Notes: a model not told the origin generated them from the sequence alone. Positions 48,571-58,763 are shown, counted from the first letter of the stretch. The stretch is DNA of 64,000 bases from Vreelandella subterranea (GCF_900111305.1 NZ_FOGS01000003.1:196090-260089), one strand, 5' to 3'. A program made the numbers and translations.

Positions 48571-50529
48571 ATGCCTCCAACGTTTCGCAGCCGTTTTGCG
48601 CTGACGCTTGCTATCGCCGTCTTGATGGGGGCGACAACGCTGCTGTGGGTGACGCCGGGAATGACCGCGCTGGCATTGTGGTTGCTGGCACTTGCCCAGT
48701 TGGCCGTCATGCGCGGTGCCTGGCCGGTCATGTGTCTGCTCGCCGCAGGCACTTTGGGATTACTCACCCCCGGCATACTGAGCTACCTGCTACCAGAAGC
48801 GTGGGTTGCCACCTCCACATGGCAATTGCTGGCCGAGCAGGTTTTGCCGGGTGCGACCATCGAAACCCTCAGGGCTCCGTTACTCACCACGGTGGCGCTC
48901 CAACTCAACGCGCTGGCACTCATGCTGCATTTGCGGGCACGACTGGGGGCTCCCCTGCTGATGGGGGCCGCCGCCTTGCTGACCAGTTTACAAGCCATGA
49001 AATCGGCGCTGCACCCCGAGCTTACCCCCCTGTTGCATTACGCCACGGCATGGCCAGGGCTTCTCATCCATATGGCGCTGCTGACGGCTCACGTTATTTA
49101 TGTGTATCCCTATTGGCGCGGCAAACGCTATTTGTCCACCGCCTTATGGCTGGCCCTTGGCCTGGTTGGCCTATCACTGCTACTTTGGCAACGGCTGCAC
49201 GTTGAGGCCGAGCGCACGCTTTACAAGCAGGCTGAAACACGCGTTCAATCCGTGACGACCCAGCTCAACCGAGAGATCACCGGCCACCTTGACGCCATGC
49301 GCCGCTTCGCCCGCATCTGGGAACTCCAGTCAGAACCGCCAAGCTACCGCCAGTGGGCACATCAAGCCAGGGGCTACCAGCGTGATTTCAACTATTTAAT
49401 CAACATCGCTTTTATTACGCCTGACAGTGGTATCCGCCAGGTATACCCCGCCACACCTGCTAATTTAAGCCTCTTAGGGCTTCGCCTTTTTGATGTTCAA
49501 CCGGCGGGGCGCTCCGCGCTCGAACCCGCGCTGCGCGGCGTTCGAGAAGGCAGCACGGAAATAATCGAACTACTGCAGGGCGAACGCGGCATGATTTACT
49601 ACCTGCCGGTCATGAACGCGCAACAGGCCCATATAGGCGCAACCGCGATGGCAGTCAGCTTTCCTTTGCTGGCGAAAAGCCTGTTTGAACAGTTACCCGA
49701 CAAAGAAGGCTTGATGCAATGGCACGCCGATGGTCAAGTGCTCGCCCAGCATGGCGATGCCTCCCGCCCTGGCCCCTGGACCTACCATCATCGCGTCCAG
49801 CTAGGCGACAGAGCACTGACGCTTTCCGACCAGCCCCGCCGTGACCACCTCCTTAGCCAACTACCAAGATTACCCACCATCAGCCTGGTGCTGGGCCTGA
49901 CCTTTGCCTATCTCGTGTACCTGGTCATCTATAGCTTCAAGCGCCTGGGTTATCAACATCGCGCCATGCAGCAGAACAACACCTCGCTGCAGCAGGAAAT
50001 ACGCACTCGCAGTCAGTTACAGCGCGAGATTGAATGGCTGGCCAGCCACGACGAGCTGACCGGCATCCCCAACCGGCGCCACTTTCTCGACCACGTCAGC
50101 ATGCACCGATCCAAGCGGCCACTCAGCCTGGCGCTGTTTGATATTGACCACTTCAAGCGCGTCAACGACCAGTTGGGCCACCTGGTAGGCGACGACTACC
50201 TGTCACGCATGGCGTTAATGGGAGAGGCGCTGATGGAACAGCATGGCGGTATTTTTGCGCGTTATGGCGGCGAGGAGTTTGTTGCCTTGATGCCCGGCCT
50301 GGACATGGAGGCCGCCCGAACGCTGGCCGATACGCTACGCCTGCAGATCATCCATGCCTGCTTGCCCCATGCCGATGGCGAGCCGATCACCCTGAGCGCC
50401 GGGGTCGTGAGCGTAACCGACCCTCAACCGTTCGACATGACGCGCATGATGCAAACCGCCGACAAGGCCCTTTATCGTGCCAAGCGGGAAGGCCGTAACC
50501 AGGTCGCTACCGGCAGCGTTGACGACTAG
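48571..50529 (+). CDS. Membrane diguanylate cyclase (GGDEF)
   Basis: 652 residues. Residues 1-205 hold about seven hydrophobic helices, then a periplasmic sensory domain (~210-430; CHASE-like, with the motif ATQLNREITGHLDAMRRF-type helix), another helix (~440-460), a short coiled coil and a C-terminal GGDEF domain. The active-site motif is GGEEF at 566-570, intact. No RxxD inhibitory site is seen five residues before it, so product inhibition may be absent. No EAL domain. It would make cyclic di-GMP in response to an unknown signal. Only 12 bases separate it from mltF. Its stop is one base from the convergent tadA stop. Confidence 0.9.
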   Translation: MPPTFRSRFALTLAIAVLMGATTLLWVTPGMTALALWLLALAQLAVMRGAWPVMCLLAAGTLGLLTPGILSYLLPEAWVATSTWQLLAEQVLPGATIETLRAPLLTTVALQLNALALMLHLRARLGAPLLMGAAALLTSLQAMKSALHPELTPLLHYATAWPGLLIHMALLTAHVIYVYPYWRGKRYLSTALWLALGLVGLSLLLWQRLHVEAERTLYKQAETRVQSVTTQLNREITGHLDAMRRFARIWELQSEPPSYRQWAHQARGYQRDFNYLINIAFITPDSGIRQVYPATPANLSLLGLRLFDVQPAGRSALEPALRGVREGSTEIIELLQGERGMIYYLPVMNAQQAHIGATAMAVSFPLLAKSLFEQLPDKEGLMQWHADGQVLAQHGDASRPGPWTYHHRVQLGDRALTLSDQPRRDHLLSQLPRLPTISLVLGLTFAYLVYLVIYSFKRLGYQHRAMQQNNTSLQQEIRTRSQLQREIEWLASHDELTGIPNRRHFLDHVSMHRSKRPLSLALFDIDHFKRVNDQLGHLVGDDYLSRMALMGEALMEQHGGIFARYGGEEFVALMPGLDMEAARTLADTLRLQIIHACLPHADGEPITLSAGVVSVTDPQPFDMTRMMQTADKALYRAKREGRNQVATGSVDD

Positions 50530-50530
50530 G

Positions 50531-51001
50531 CTAGCGGCCTGCTTCGTCCCGCCTGGCGGTAAAAAAAGCTTTTAAGCACCTGCTTGACTGCCCCGCCAGC
50601 ACCCCGCCCTCGACGTCAATGGCATGATTGAACCACGGCTGCGCCAGCAGATTGGCTTTAGACTCGACCATGCCGGTGCGCGGCTCGGCAGCCGCGTAGA
50701 CCAGGCGGCGCAGGCGGGCATGGATCATCGCCCCGACACACATCATGCAAGGTTCCAGCGTCACGAATAACGTACAGCCGGACAAACGGTAGTTACCTAG
50801 CTGCTGAGCCGCCGCCCGAAGGGCGCGAATTTCTGCATGACCGCTTGGGTCGCAGCTGGATACCGGGGCATTGCCGGCTTCACCGATAATCCTGCCGCCA
50901 TCGTCAACCACCACAGCCCCCACCGGCACTTCGCCCATGTCAGCCGCCAGATGCGCCTGGTCGAGCGCCCGGTGCATGTAAAATTCATCGCTGCGAATCA
51001 C
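50531..51001 (-). CDS. tadA: tRNA-specific adenosine-34 deaminase TadA
   Basis: 156 residues. The zinc deaminase motif is His55-Ala-Glu57 with Cys85 and Cys88 (LEPCMMC). It converts A34 to inosine in tRNA-Arg(ACG), an essential reaction. The start is GTG 51001, with GGAG 6 bases ahead (GGAGTTTGCTGTG). Divergent from tesB. Confidence 0.96.
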   Translation of the reverse strand: MIRSDEFYMHRALDQAHLAADMGEVPVGAVVVDDGGRIIGEAGNAPVSSCDPSGHAEIRALRAAAQQLGNYRLSGCTLFVTLEPCMMCVGAMIHARLRRLVYAAAEPRTGMVESKANLLAQPWFNHAIDVEGGVLAGQSSRCLKAFFTARRDEAGR

Positions 51002-51084
51002 AGCAAACTCCGTTAAGGTAACAAAACGATCGTATGAACGGCGCCATTGAGCGCCGCTGAATAAGAGACTATAGGATACCCAGA

Positions 51085-51906
51085 ATGGCAGACGCGCTGA
51101 ATACGCTGGTCAATTTGCTTGAGCTAGAAGTCCTTGAAGACACCCTTTTTCGTGGCCAGAGCCAGGACCTGGGCTTCCCCCAACTCTACGGCGGGCAAGT
51201 ACTGGGGCAAGCGCTCGCCGCCGCCAGCCGCACCGTGCCCATCGAGCGCCGCCCGCACTCTCAGCACGGCTATTTTCTCCGCCCCGGGGACCCTCACCGG
51301 CCAGTGGTCTATCAGGTGGACACCATTCGCGACGGCGGCAGCTTTACCACTCGCCGCGTGACAGCGATTCAGAAGGGCCGCCCGATCTTTTTCTGCAGCG
51401 CCTCGTTTCAGAGTCACGAAACAAGCTTCAGTCATCAGCGCGCGATGCCCGAGGTGCCGACACCCGAGGCGTTGATAGAAAGCGGTGATGTCAAACATTC
51501 TCGCTTCCCTGGCCACCCGATCGAGTTTTTGCATCTCAAAGGGAACCCGGATCAGTCAGAGCCTGCCGGTCAGTGCCTGTGGTTTCGCCTGGCTGGCAGC
51601 CTACCCGATGACCCGGCCCTCCACCGTCACCTGCTCTCCTATGCCTCTGACTTTAACCTGCTGACCACCAGCCTGACACCACACGGCATCCGCTATACCG
51701 ACCCGCAGCTGCGCATTGCAAGCCTGGACCATGCCCTCTGGCTGCATGACGATACCCGCCTGGACGATTGGCTGCTGTACGTTATCGATTCGCCGTGGGC
51801 GGGTGGCGCCCGTGGACTTGCCCGGGGGCATATCTACCAGCGGGACGGCCGCCTGATTGCCTCTACCGCCCAGGAAGGCCTGACACGCTATTCAACCGCC
51901 GACTGA
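51085..51906 (+). CDS. tesB: Acyl-CoA thioesterase II
   Basis: 273 residues with a double hot-dog fold. Markers include FRGQSQDLGFPQLYGGQVLGQAL near the N terminus and SLDHALWLH followed by DSPWAGGARG and the AQEGLTR motif at the C terminus, carrying the Asp/Thr(Ser)/Gln catalytic residues known in TesB. It hydrolyses medium and long acyl-CoA. AGGA lies about 9 bases before ATG 51085. Confidence 0.95.
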   Translation: MADALNTLVNLLELEVLEDTLFRGQSQDLGFPQLYGGQVLGQALAAASRTVPIERRPHSQHGYFLRPGDPHRPVVYQVDTIRDGGSFTTRRVTAIQKGRPIFFCSASFQSHETSFSHQRAMPEVPTPEALIESGDVKHSRFPGHPIEFLHLKGNPDQSEPAGQCLWFRLAGSLPDDPALHRHLLSYASDFNLLTTSLTPHGIRYTDPQLRIASLDHALWLHDDTRLDDWLLYVIDSPWAGGARGLARGHIYQRDGRLIASTAQEGLTRYSTAD

Positions 51907-51909
51907 ACG

Positions 51910-51939
51910 ACCAACGCCCGCTGGATAGCGGGCGTTGGT
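51910..51939. terminator. Hairpin between tesB and the malic enzyme gene
   Basis: ACCAACGCCCGCT-GGAT-AGCGGGCGTTGGT, a perfect 13-bp stem directly after the tesB stop. It lies between convergent genes; T runs are short, so it may act as a processed 3' end as well as a terminator. Confidence 0.65.
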
Positions 51940-51968
51940 ACCAACATGACATTAGCAGATGTCGCGAT

Positions 51969-53240
51969 CTATCCACCGTAGACATCATTGATGGTGGCAA
52001 GCGGGTAGTGAGCCGGATAGGGCTTGCGTGCCACGCCTGAGTCCACCGCCGCCTGGGCCACCGCCGAGGAAACCCGCGCCAGCAGTCTTACATCGACGGG
52101 GGTGGGAATGATGTACTCGCGGCCAAACTTCATGTCGGCACGCTCGTAGGCATCCAGCACCTCCTGGGGAACCGGCTCGCGGGCCAGGTCCTTGAGCGCG
52201 TGCACCGCCGCCAGCTTCATGGCTTCGTTGATACGCGTCGCGCGCACGTCAAGCGCGCCGCGAAAGATGAACGGGAAGCCCAGAACGTTATTCACCTGGT
52301 TGGGGAAGTCGGAGCGACCGGTCGCCATGATCACATCCGGGCGCGCCTCCCGGGCGACATCGGGATGAATTTCGGGGTCCGGGTTAGTGCAGGCGAAAAT
52401 CACCGGATCCGGCGCCATTGTCTTCACCTGCTCAGCCGACAACAAGCCAGGGCCTGACAAACCGATAAACACATCGGCACCGTCGATGGCGTCATCCAGG
52501 GTGCGCATGTCCGTGTCCCGGGCAAACTCGGCCTTGTATTCATTGATGCCTTCGCGATCGCTGTGAATAACCCCGCGACGGTCGAGCATGATCAAGTTTT
52601 CCTTGCTCGCCCCACAGGATACCAGTAGCCGCATGCAGGCAATGGCCGCCGCGCCCGCACCCATGCAAACAATCTTGACGTTGTCGATCGTTTTACCGGC
52701 AATGTCCAGCGCGTTCAGCATGCCCGCGGCGGTGACAATCGCCGTGCCGTGCTGGTCGTCGTGAAACACGGGGATACTGCAGCGCTCGATCAGCGCCTTT
52801 TCGATTTCAAAACATTCAGGCGCCTTGATGTCTTCGAGATTGATCCCGCCCCAGGTATCGGCAATGCGCGCCACTGTGTCGATAAACGCCTGCGGGCTTT
52901 CCGCATCCACCTCGATATCCACCGAGTTGATACCGGCGAAACACTTGAACAGTACGCCCTTGCCTTCCATTACCGGCTTGCTGGCCAACGGCCCCAGGTT
53001 GCCCAGCCCGAGAATCGCGCTGCCGTCGGAAATGACCGCGACCAGGTTTCCTTTACCAGTGTAGCGATAGGCATTTTCGGCTTCGCGGGCGATCTCCCTG
53101 ACCGGCTCGGCCACCCCAGGACTATACGCCAGCGCTAAATCCCGTGCCGTCGCGGTGGGTTTGGTCAACTCCACCGACAGCTTGCCGGGAATCGGCTTCG
53201 CGTGATAATCCAAAGCGGCCTGCTTGTTTGCATCGGTCAT
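51969..53240 (-). CDS. maeB: Malic enzyme, short NAD(P)-dependent form
   Basis: 423 residues, single-domain type (malic enzyme N-terminal domain plus NAD(P)-binding domain) without the phosphotransacetylase-like C-terminal extension of Escherichia coli MaeB. The motifs AYSPGVAEP, DDQHGTA and GAGAAAIACMRLL are clear. It decarboxylates malate to pyruvate, supplying pyruvate and NAD(P)H during growth on acids such as acetate. ATG 53240 is chosen over an in-frame TTG two codons earlier. The preceding 340 bases are non-coding. Confidence 0.92.
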   Translation of the reverse strand: MTDANKQAALDYHAKPIPGKLSVELTKPTATARDLALAYSPGVAEPVREIAREAENAYRYTGKGNLVAVISDGSAILGLGNLGPLASKPVMEGKGVLFKCFAGINSVDIEVDAESPQAFIDTVARIADTWGGINLEDIKAPECFEIEKALIERCSIPVFHDDQHGTAIVTAAGMLNALDIAGKTIDNVKIVCMGAGAAAIACMRLLVSCGASKENLIMLDRRGVIHSDREGINEYKAEFARDTDMRTLDDAIDGADVFIGLSGPGLLSAEQVKTMAPDPVIFACTNPDPEIHPDVAREARPDVIMATGRSDFPNQVNNVLGFPFIFRGALDVRATRINEAMKLAAVHALKDLAREPVPQEVLDAYERADMKFGREYIIPTPVDVRLLARVSSAVAQAAVDSGVARKPYPAHYPLATINDVYGG

Positions 53241-53246
53241 GGTCAA

Positions 53247-53517
53247 GGGTCCAGTTACATAGAAAGGAGATAAGTGGTGTCAGAATATAGAAAAACCCCG
53301 GCCCGCTCAAGCAAGCGGTAAACCCGACATGAAAACGGTCGTTTAATCGACTTTTACCTTCATTTCGTAACATTTAAAACATTTTTAATGAAATTTATGC
53401 GTAAATGCTTCAACGATAAGGGTTGTTTCCATTAATGCAATGCAGCATTTGTGGAAATTTTTTCCATTTTAACCCGACATAGGGCGGCTCGTTATTGCAA
53501 CGCTCTCGTCACCCATA
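53247..53517. promoter_or_regulatory. Non-coding region upstream of the malic enzyme gene
   Basis: Together with the rpmE terminator this makes about 340 bases without a gene. It is AT-rich around 53360-53470. On the minus strand TTGCAT (53440-53435), 16-base spacer, TATCGT (53418-53413) is a possible promoter giving a long leader. I see no other clear structure. Confidence 0.4.
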
Positions 53518-53548
53518 TAAAAAAACCCACGCCTTGGCGTGGGTTTTC
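53518..53548 (-). terminator. rpmE terminator
   Basis: On the minus strand AAAACCCACGC-CAAG-GCGTGGGTTTTTTT, a strong stem followed by seven T, about 40 bases past the rpmE stop. Confidence 0.9.
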
Positions 53549-53585
53549 GCAAGCCCTGGGGCTTTCGATATGGCGGATCGTAAGA

Positions 53586-53801
53586 TCAGCCGCGCTTGAT
53601 TGCAGCGCCAAAACGCTTGTTGAAGCGCTCTACACGGCCACCGGTGGTCGCCTGTTTCTGCTTACCGGTGTAGAAAGGGTGGCAGTTGGAGCACACGTCC
53701 AGGGAGAAATCCTGACCCGACGTGGAACCCACCTGGAAACTAGCACCGCAGGAACAGTTGGCGGTGACCGTGTTGTAATTCGGATGGATACCTTGTTTCA
53801 T
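53586..53801 (-). CDS. rpmE: 50S ribosomal protein L31, zinc-binding type
   Basis: 71 residues. Cysteines at 16, 18, 37 and 40 (NCSCGASF and [10 protein letters not shown]) make this the C+ zinc-binding paralogue RpmE, not the zinc-independent form YkgM. It bridges ribosomal subunits. ATG 53801 follows GAGG by 6 bases. It is divergent from priA, with its own terminator downstream. Confidence 0.97.
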   Translation of the reverse strand: MKQGIHPNYNTVTANCSCGASFQVGSTSGQDFSLDVCSNCHPFYTGKQKQATTGGRVERFNKRFGAAIKRG

Positions 53802-53945
53802 CTTGAGCCTCATCAGCGGTATGCCGCCACCTGATCTCGTGCCAGGCACCGCATACGGGTTTAAAAAACGACTAACCGGTTAATCGCTCCTTCGTTTAAA
53901 GTCAGAGCGGCCGCGTATTCTAGCAAAACTAATGCCGGAGGCCAA

Positions 53946-56168
53946 TTGTCCGACGCTGTTTCCGCCCAGGTGCTCAAAATCGCCCTGCCGTCGCCGCTGC
54001 GACGCCTGTTCGACTACTTGCCCAGCCGCCAGCCACCGCCCGGTGGCTGGCAGGTCGGTCTGCGCGTCCGCGTTCCGTTCGGCCATCGCGATGTCGTCGG
54101 CGTGATCGCTGAACTGGCGGACCACAGCGACCTGCCGCACGCCCAACTGCGCAGCGTCAGCGAAACATTGGACGACGCCCCGCTGCCCGCCGATTGGCTA
54201 TGGCTTTGCCAGTTCACGGCGCGCTACTACCAGCATAGTCTGGGCGACACCCTGGCCATGGCGATGCCGGCACGGCTACGCCAGGGCCATCCGATGGCCG
54301 GACGCACGCAAACACTCTGGCGGGCGTCGGGTACGCCGGACGATGACCGCTTGAGCCGCGCCCCGAAGCAGGCGGCGTTACACGCGCTGCTGCAACAGCA
54401 TCCCCACGGGTTGCCGGGACGCGCGGTCAATGCGCATGGGTTTAGCCGCGACCAGTTACTCGCGCTGGAAAAAAAGGGCCTGGCCGAGGCGCAGGACATT
54501 ACTCTCACTGCCCCCACGCCTCCCGGCGGCAGCCTGCTGGCAAGCCCTGCGTTGCCGCTTAACCGGGAGCAGGCGACGGCGCTGGCCGCCTTGCATGAAA
54601 AACTCGATGATTACCACCCTTGCTTGCTGGAGGGCGTTACCGGCAGCGGCAAGACCGAAGTTTATCTGCAGCTGATCGAGGCGGTGGCGGCCAAGGGCAA
54701 GCAGTCGCTGGTGCTGGTACCCGAAATCGGCCTGACGCCGCAGACGCTGGCGCGCTTCAAAAGCCGCTTTCGCGTACCCGTCGTGGCCTTGCACTCAGGG
54801 CTTACCGACCCCGAGCGCCTGGACGTCTGGGAGGCCGCCGCCAGCGGGCGGGCGCTGATCATCATCGGCACCCGCTCGGCGATTTTCACCCCTCTCGCCA
54901 ACCCTGGTGCGATCATCGTCGACGAAGAGCACGACGGCTCCTACAAGCAGCAGGACGGTTTGCGCTATCACGCCCGAGACCTGGCCGTCGCCCGCGCCCA
55001 CCGCCATAAAATCCCCCTGTTGCTGGGCAGCGCCACACCGTCCCTGGAAAGTCTGCAGCAGGCGTTGACGGGGACTTACCGGCATTTGCGTCTAACCCAG
55101 CGGCCCAGCCGTCACCCGCCCGCCAAACTCGAGCTGGTGGACATGCGCCACCAGCGGCGCCAGGGAGGGCTATTGCCGGCCTCCCTCACCGCCATCAAAA
55201 ACACCCTGGCCGCTGGCAAACAGGTGCTGATCTTCATCAACCGGCGAGGCTTTGCGCCGACAATGGCCTGCCACAGCTGCGGCTGGCTTGCCGAATGCGG
55301 CCAGTGTGACGCCCGTATGACCCTGCACCGCCAGCCGCCGCTGCTTGCCTGCCACCACTGCGACAGCCGCCGCGCCCTGCCGGACGCTTGCCCGGAATGC
55401 GGCAGTGGCGATTTACGCGCTCTGGGCAGCGGCACGGAGCGTACCGAAGAGACCCTGCAAAGCCTGTTCCCCAAGACCACGGTGCAGCGCATCGACCGCG
55501 ACAGCACGCGGAAAAAGGACAGTTTCGAGCAGATGCTGAAGGAGATCCAGCGCGGCGACCCCTGCCTGCTGGTAGGCACGCAAATGCTCGCCAAGGGCCA
55601 CCATCTCCCCCATGTGACGCTGGTGGTGGTGGTCAATGCCGACGGCGGGCTCTACGCGGCGGATTTCCGGGCCCTGGAACACAGCGCCCAGCTGCTCGAG
55701 CAGGTCGCCGGTCGCGCCGGCCGGGCGGCCCACCCAGGACGCGTGCTGGTGCAGACCCTGCATCCCGACGACCCACACCTGGGCCAGCTTGCCGAACACG
55801 GCTATGGCACACTGGCGCGCAACCTGCTGGAAGAGCGCCGCCTCGCGCAGCTGCCGCCATTCTGCTTCATGGCACTGCTACGCATTGAAAGCCCCAAGGA
55901 AGAGGCCGCGCTTGGCCTGGCCCGGCAGGCCGCCCAAGCCCTGCGCCAATGGCTGTCCAGCAGCGACGCACAAGCCCGCTGCCTGGGGCCGGTCCCCGCC
56001 CCCATGGAGCGCCGCCAGAACCGTTACCACCTGCAGGTCATGCTGACCGCAGACAAGCGAAGCCAACTGCACGCCGCCGCCAGTTGGTTGACCCAATGGC
56101 TGGAAGCCAACCGCGACGCACGCCGGGTTCGCTGGTCGATCGACATTGATCCACAAAGCCTGTCCTAG
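53946..56168 (+). CDS. priA: Primosomal replication protein PriA
   Basis: 740 residues. The N-terminal 3'-DNA-binding domain is followed by helicase motifs Walker A GVTGSGKT (230-237) and DEEH (326-329), an eight-cysteine zinc region (about 437-480, CHSCGW..CGQC..CHHC..CPEC), and the C-terminal helicase domain with QMLAKGHHLPHV and VAGRAGR. It restarts collapsed replication forks. The start is TTG 53946, with GGAGG 4 bases upstream; the first in-frame ATG lies far inside the conserved N-terminal domain. Confidence 0.97.
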   Translation: MSDAVSAQVLKIALPSPLRRLFDYLPSRQPPPGGWQVGLRVRVPFGHRDVVGVIAELADHSDLPHAQLRSVSETLDDAPLPADWLWLCQFTARYYQHSLGDTLAMAMPARLRQGHPMAGRTQTLWRASGTPDDDRLSRAPKQAALHALLQQHPHGLPGRAVNAHGFSRDQLLALEKKGLAEAQDITLTAPTPPGGSLLASPALPLNREQATALAALHEKLDDYHPCLLEGVTGSGKTEVYLQLIEAVAAKGKQSLVLVPEIGLTPQTLARFKSRFRVPVVALHSGLTDPERLDVWEAAASGRALIIIGTRSAIFTPLANPGAIIVDEEHDGSYKQQDGLRYHARDLAVARAHRHKIPLLLGSATPSLESLQQALTGTYRHLRLTQRPSRHPPAKLELVDMRHQRRQGGLLPASLTAIKNTLAAGKQVLIFINRRGFAPTMACHSCGWLAECGQCDARMTLHRQPPLLACHHCDSRRALPDACPECGSGDLRALGSGTERTEETLQSLFPKTTVQRIDRDSTRKKDSFEQMLKEIQRGDPCLLVGTQMLAKGHHLPHVTLVVVVNADGGLYAADFRALEHSAQLLEQVAGRAGRAAHPGRVLVQTLHPDDPHLGQLAEHGYGTLARNLLEERRLAQLPPFCFMALLRIESPKEEAALGLARQAAQALRQWLSSSDAQARCLGPVPAPMERRQNRYHLQVMLTADKRSQLHAAASWLTQWLEANRDARRVRWSIDIDPQSLS

Positions 56169-56188
56169 GCGCCAGCCGACACATCGCT

Positions 56189-56216
56189 TTGAAACTGCGG
56201 CTCAATTGCCGATAAT
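56189..56216 (+). promoter_or_regulatory. argS promoter
   Basis: TTGAAA at 56189-56194, 16-base spacer, GATAAT at 56211-56216: both hexamers match the consensus at five of six bases. Start near 56223, leader about 64 bases. Confidence 0.65.
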
Positions 56217-56286
56217 GGGGCACCTTGCCGCTGAATAGCGATGCGTGCATGCCCACGCCGCCACTGATTAACACCCGGATACTTAA

Positions 56287-57972
56287 ATGAAAGACACGAT
56301 TAGTTCACTGCTCGACGGCGCGGTTTCCGCGCTCAAACACCAAGGCGTGCTGCCCGCTGATCTAGCGCCCACCATCAAGGTGGACCCCACCAAGGACAAG
56401 GCCCACGGTGATTACGCCACCAACCTGGCGCTGATGCTGGCCAAACCGGCCGGCATGAAGCCCCGCGAACTGGCCGACGCCCTGGTCGCGGCACTGCCGC
56501 CAAGCGACGCCATCCAGAAAACCGAAATTGCCGGTCCCGGGTTCATCAACTTCTTTGCTGCCTCGGACGCCGCCGCGCAAATTGTCGCCCAGGTACTCGA
56601 CAGCGGCGATGCCTTTGGCCGCAGCCTGATTGGCAGAGGTGAGAAAGTACAGGTCGAGTTTGTCTCCGCCAACCCCACCGGACCATTGCACGTGGGCCAT
56701 GGCCGTGGCGCTGCGATCGGCGACTGCCTGTGTCGCCTGCTCGATGCCAGCGGCTATGACGTGACCCGCGAGTTCTACTACAACGATGCGGGCGCGCAAA
56801 TCGACAACCTGGCGCGCTCGGTACAGGCGCGCGCCAAAGGGCTTGGCCCCGAGGATGACAGCTGGCCGGAAGACGGCTATCGCGGCGAATACATCATGGA
56901 TGTCGCCAGGGATTTCATGGCGGGCAAAACGGTGAGCGCCGATGATCGCGAGGTCACCGCCAATGCCAACGCCGATGACCTTGACGCGATTCAAGCCTTT
57001 GCCGTGGCCTGGCTGCGCCGGGAGCAGGACCTCGACCTGAAAGCCTTCGGCGTCGAGTTTGACGTCTACTTTCTGGAATCTTCGCTGTATGACGACGGCA
57101 AGGTGGACGCCACGGTCGAGAAACTCATTGCCGCAGGCCATACCTATGAAGAAGACGGCGCCATGTGGCTGCGCACCACCGACTTTGGCGATGACAAGGA
57201 CCGCGTAATGCGCAAGCGGGAAGGCGGCTATACCTACTTCCTGCCCGACGTGGCCTACCATCTCGACAAGTGGCAGCGCGGCTTCACGACGGTGATCAAC
57301 GAGCAAGGGGCCGACCACCACTCGACCATCACCCGGGTACGCGCCGGGCTACAGGCGCTGAATGTCGGCATCCCCAAAGGTTGGCCGGACTATGTGCTGC
57401 ACCAGATGGTGATGGTGACCCGCTCCGGCGTCGAGGTAAAACTCTCCAAGCGCGCGGGCAGCTACGTCACCGTCCGCGACCTGATCGACGAAGTGGGCCG
57501 CGACGCGACGCGTTTCTTCCTGGCCGCCCGCCGGGCCGACTCGCAACTGACCTTTGATATCGACCTGGCGCGCTCCCAGTCCAACGACAACCCGGTCTAC
57601 TATATTCAGTATGCCCACGCCCGGGTGTGCAGCATGCTGCGCAAGGCCGAAGCGGCAGGACAGCCTTTCGATCACGACCTTGCCATGGCCAGCCTGGCCC
57701 TGCTGGACAGCGACCAGGAGCGTGCCGTACTCAACCGCCTGGCCCGCTACCCGGAAGTCATCGAAAACGCCACCCACAATCGCGAACCCCAGCAGGTCGC
57801 CCAATACCTGCTTGACCTCGCGGGGGATTTCCATACCTGCTACAACGCCGTCAAGGTCATGGTCGAGGACGACACCCTGCGCAATACGCGCCTGGCGCTG
57901 GGCCTTGCCACCCGCCAGGTGCTGCGCAATGGGCTGGATTTAATGGGGGTCAGCGCCCCCGAGGAGATGTAA
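56287..57972 (+). CDS. argS: Arginyl-tRNA synthetase
   Basis: 561 residues, class I. The HIGH motif is HVGH at 135-138 ([13 protein letters not shown]), the KMSKS-like loop is KLSKRAG, and the C-terminal DALR-type anticodon domain contains [18 protein letters not shown] lies 7 bases before ATG 56287. The SPOR-domain gene starts 3 bases after its stop. Confidence 0.98.
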   Translation: MKDTISSLLDGAVSALKHQGVLPADLAPTIKVDPTKDKAHGDYATNLALMLAKPAGMKPRELADALVAALPPSDAIQKTEIAGPGFINFFAASDAAAQIVAQVLDSGDAFGRSLIGRGEKVQVEFVSANPTGPLHVGHGRGAAIGDCLCRLLDASGYDVTREFYYNDAGAQIDNLARSVQARAKGLGPEDDSWPEDGYRGEYIMDVARDFMAGKTVSADDREVTANANADDLDAIQAFAVAWLRREQDLDLKAFGVEFDVYFLESSLYDDGKVDATVEKLIAAGHTYEEDGAMWLRTTDFGDDKDRVMRKREGGYTYFLPDVAYHLDKWQRGFTTVINEQGADHHSTITRVRAGLQALNVGIPKGWPDYVLHQMVMVTRSGVEVKLSKRAGSYVTVRDLIDEVGRDATRFFLAARRADSQLTFDIDLARSQSNDNPVYYIQYAHARVCSMLRKAEAAGQPFDHDLAMASLALLDSDQERAVLNRLARYPEVIENATHNREPQQVAQYLLDLAGDFHTCYNAVKVMVEDDTLRNTRLALGLATRQVLRNGLDLMGVSAPEEM

Positions 57973-57975
57973 GCC

Positions 57976-58686
57976 ATGGCGAGCCCGCGTAAAAAGCCCA
58001 CCCGCCGCGGCGCCACGAGCCAGCGCAAATCGCCCCGCCGCTCGAGCGATGGGTTCCGCTTGCCCGGCTGGCTATGGGGCCTGGCGGGCATGGCGGCCGG
58101 TTTCTTTCTGGCTCAACACCAGCATGGCACCGCCCCCTGGCAGGACACGCCGGATGACGCCGTTCAAACGGCGTCTGAGTCCAGCGCCGAGGAGCGGGAA
58201 GCACGCGAGGCTGCACGGGAAACCGAAGACTCGACAGAGACCTCCATGCCAACCTTCGAGTTTTACACCCTGCTGCCTGAAACGGAGGTAATTGCCCCCG
58301 GCATGGCCCCGCCTTCCAGCGTTGAGACACCAACTGCCGCCGAAGCCGACAGCACCACCAGCGGTGACGACCCCATCGCCCAGGTGATTGCGGCCAATAT
58401 GCGCCCGGAAGACCAGGTCAGCACTGCGCAGCAAACGGCCAGTGAAGACGGTGCCCGCTATGTGCTGCAAGCCGCGTCGTTTCGCGAGTTGAGCGATGCC
58501 GAACAGCTGCGCCAACGGCTGCGTAATCTGAGCCTGCTGGCACAGGTCAGCGAGATCCAGGCCGACGGCAACACCTGGCATCGCGTACAGGTTGGCCCTT
58601 ATGAAGATACCCGCGAACTCAACCGCGCCCAGGATTTAATGGCTACCCAAGGCATCGAGCCGCTGCTGATTCAACTGCAGAATTGA
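57976..58686 (+). CDS. SPOR-domain membrane protein, FtsN-like
   Basis: 236 residues. A Lys/Arg/Ser-rich cytosolic N terminus (1-30) precedes one membrane helix (about 32-50). A long acidic Glu/Thr/Ala-rich periplasmic linker leads to a C-terminal SPOR domain (~155-236, RYVLQAASFRELSDAEQLR onwards) that binds denuded glycan at the division septum. FtsN itself is often encoded next to argS or hslV in this group, so FtsN is likely, although the linker is short and the essential helix of FtsN is not obvious to me. ATG 57976 is 3 bases from the argS stop. A strong terminator follows. Confidence 0.85.
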   Translation: MASPRKKPTRRGATSQRKSPRRSSDGFRLPGWLWGLAGMAAGFFLAQHQHGTAPWQDTPDDAVQTASESSAEEREAREAARETEDSTETSMPTFEFYTLLPETEVIAPGMAPPSSVETPTAAEADSTTSGDDPIAQVIAANMRPEDQVSTAQQTASEDGARYVLQAASFRELSDAEQLRQRLRNLSLLAQVSEIQADGNTWHRVQVGPYEDTRELNRAQDLMATQGIEPLLIQLQN

Positions 58687-58706
58687 CAAACTCACTCCCC
58701 AATGAC

Positions 58707-58741
58707 GTGCGGGCGGTTGATTTTTTATCGACCGCCCGCAC
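58707..58741 (+). terminator. Terminator of the argS operon
   Basis: GTGCGGGCGGTTGAT pairs with ATCGACCGCCCGCAC (one G:T) around a T-rich loop, followed by TTTG. A 15-bp stem 20 bases after the SPOR gene. Confidence 0.75.
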
Positions 58742-58763
58742 TTTGTTGGGAACTGCTTAACGA

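Noticed and set aside
51047..51075. TTGAGC-17-TATAGG as a tesB promoter
   Set aside because: Transcription would start only about 3 bases before the tesB ATG and the -10 overlaps the ribosome-binding site.
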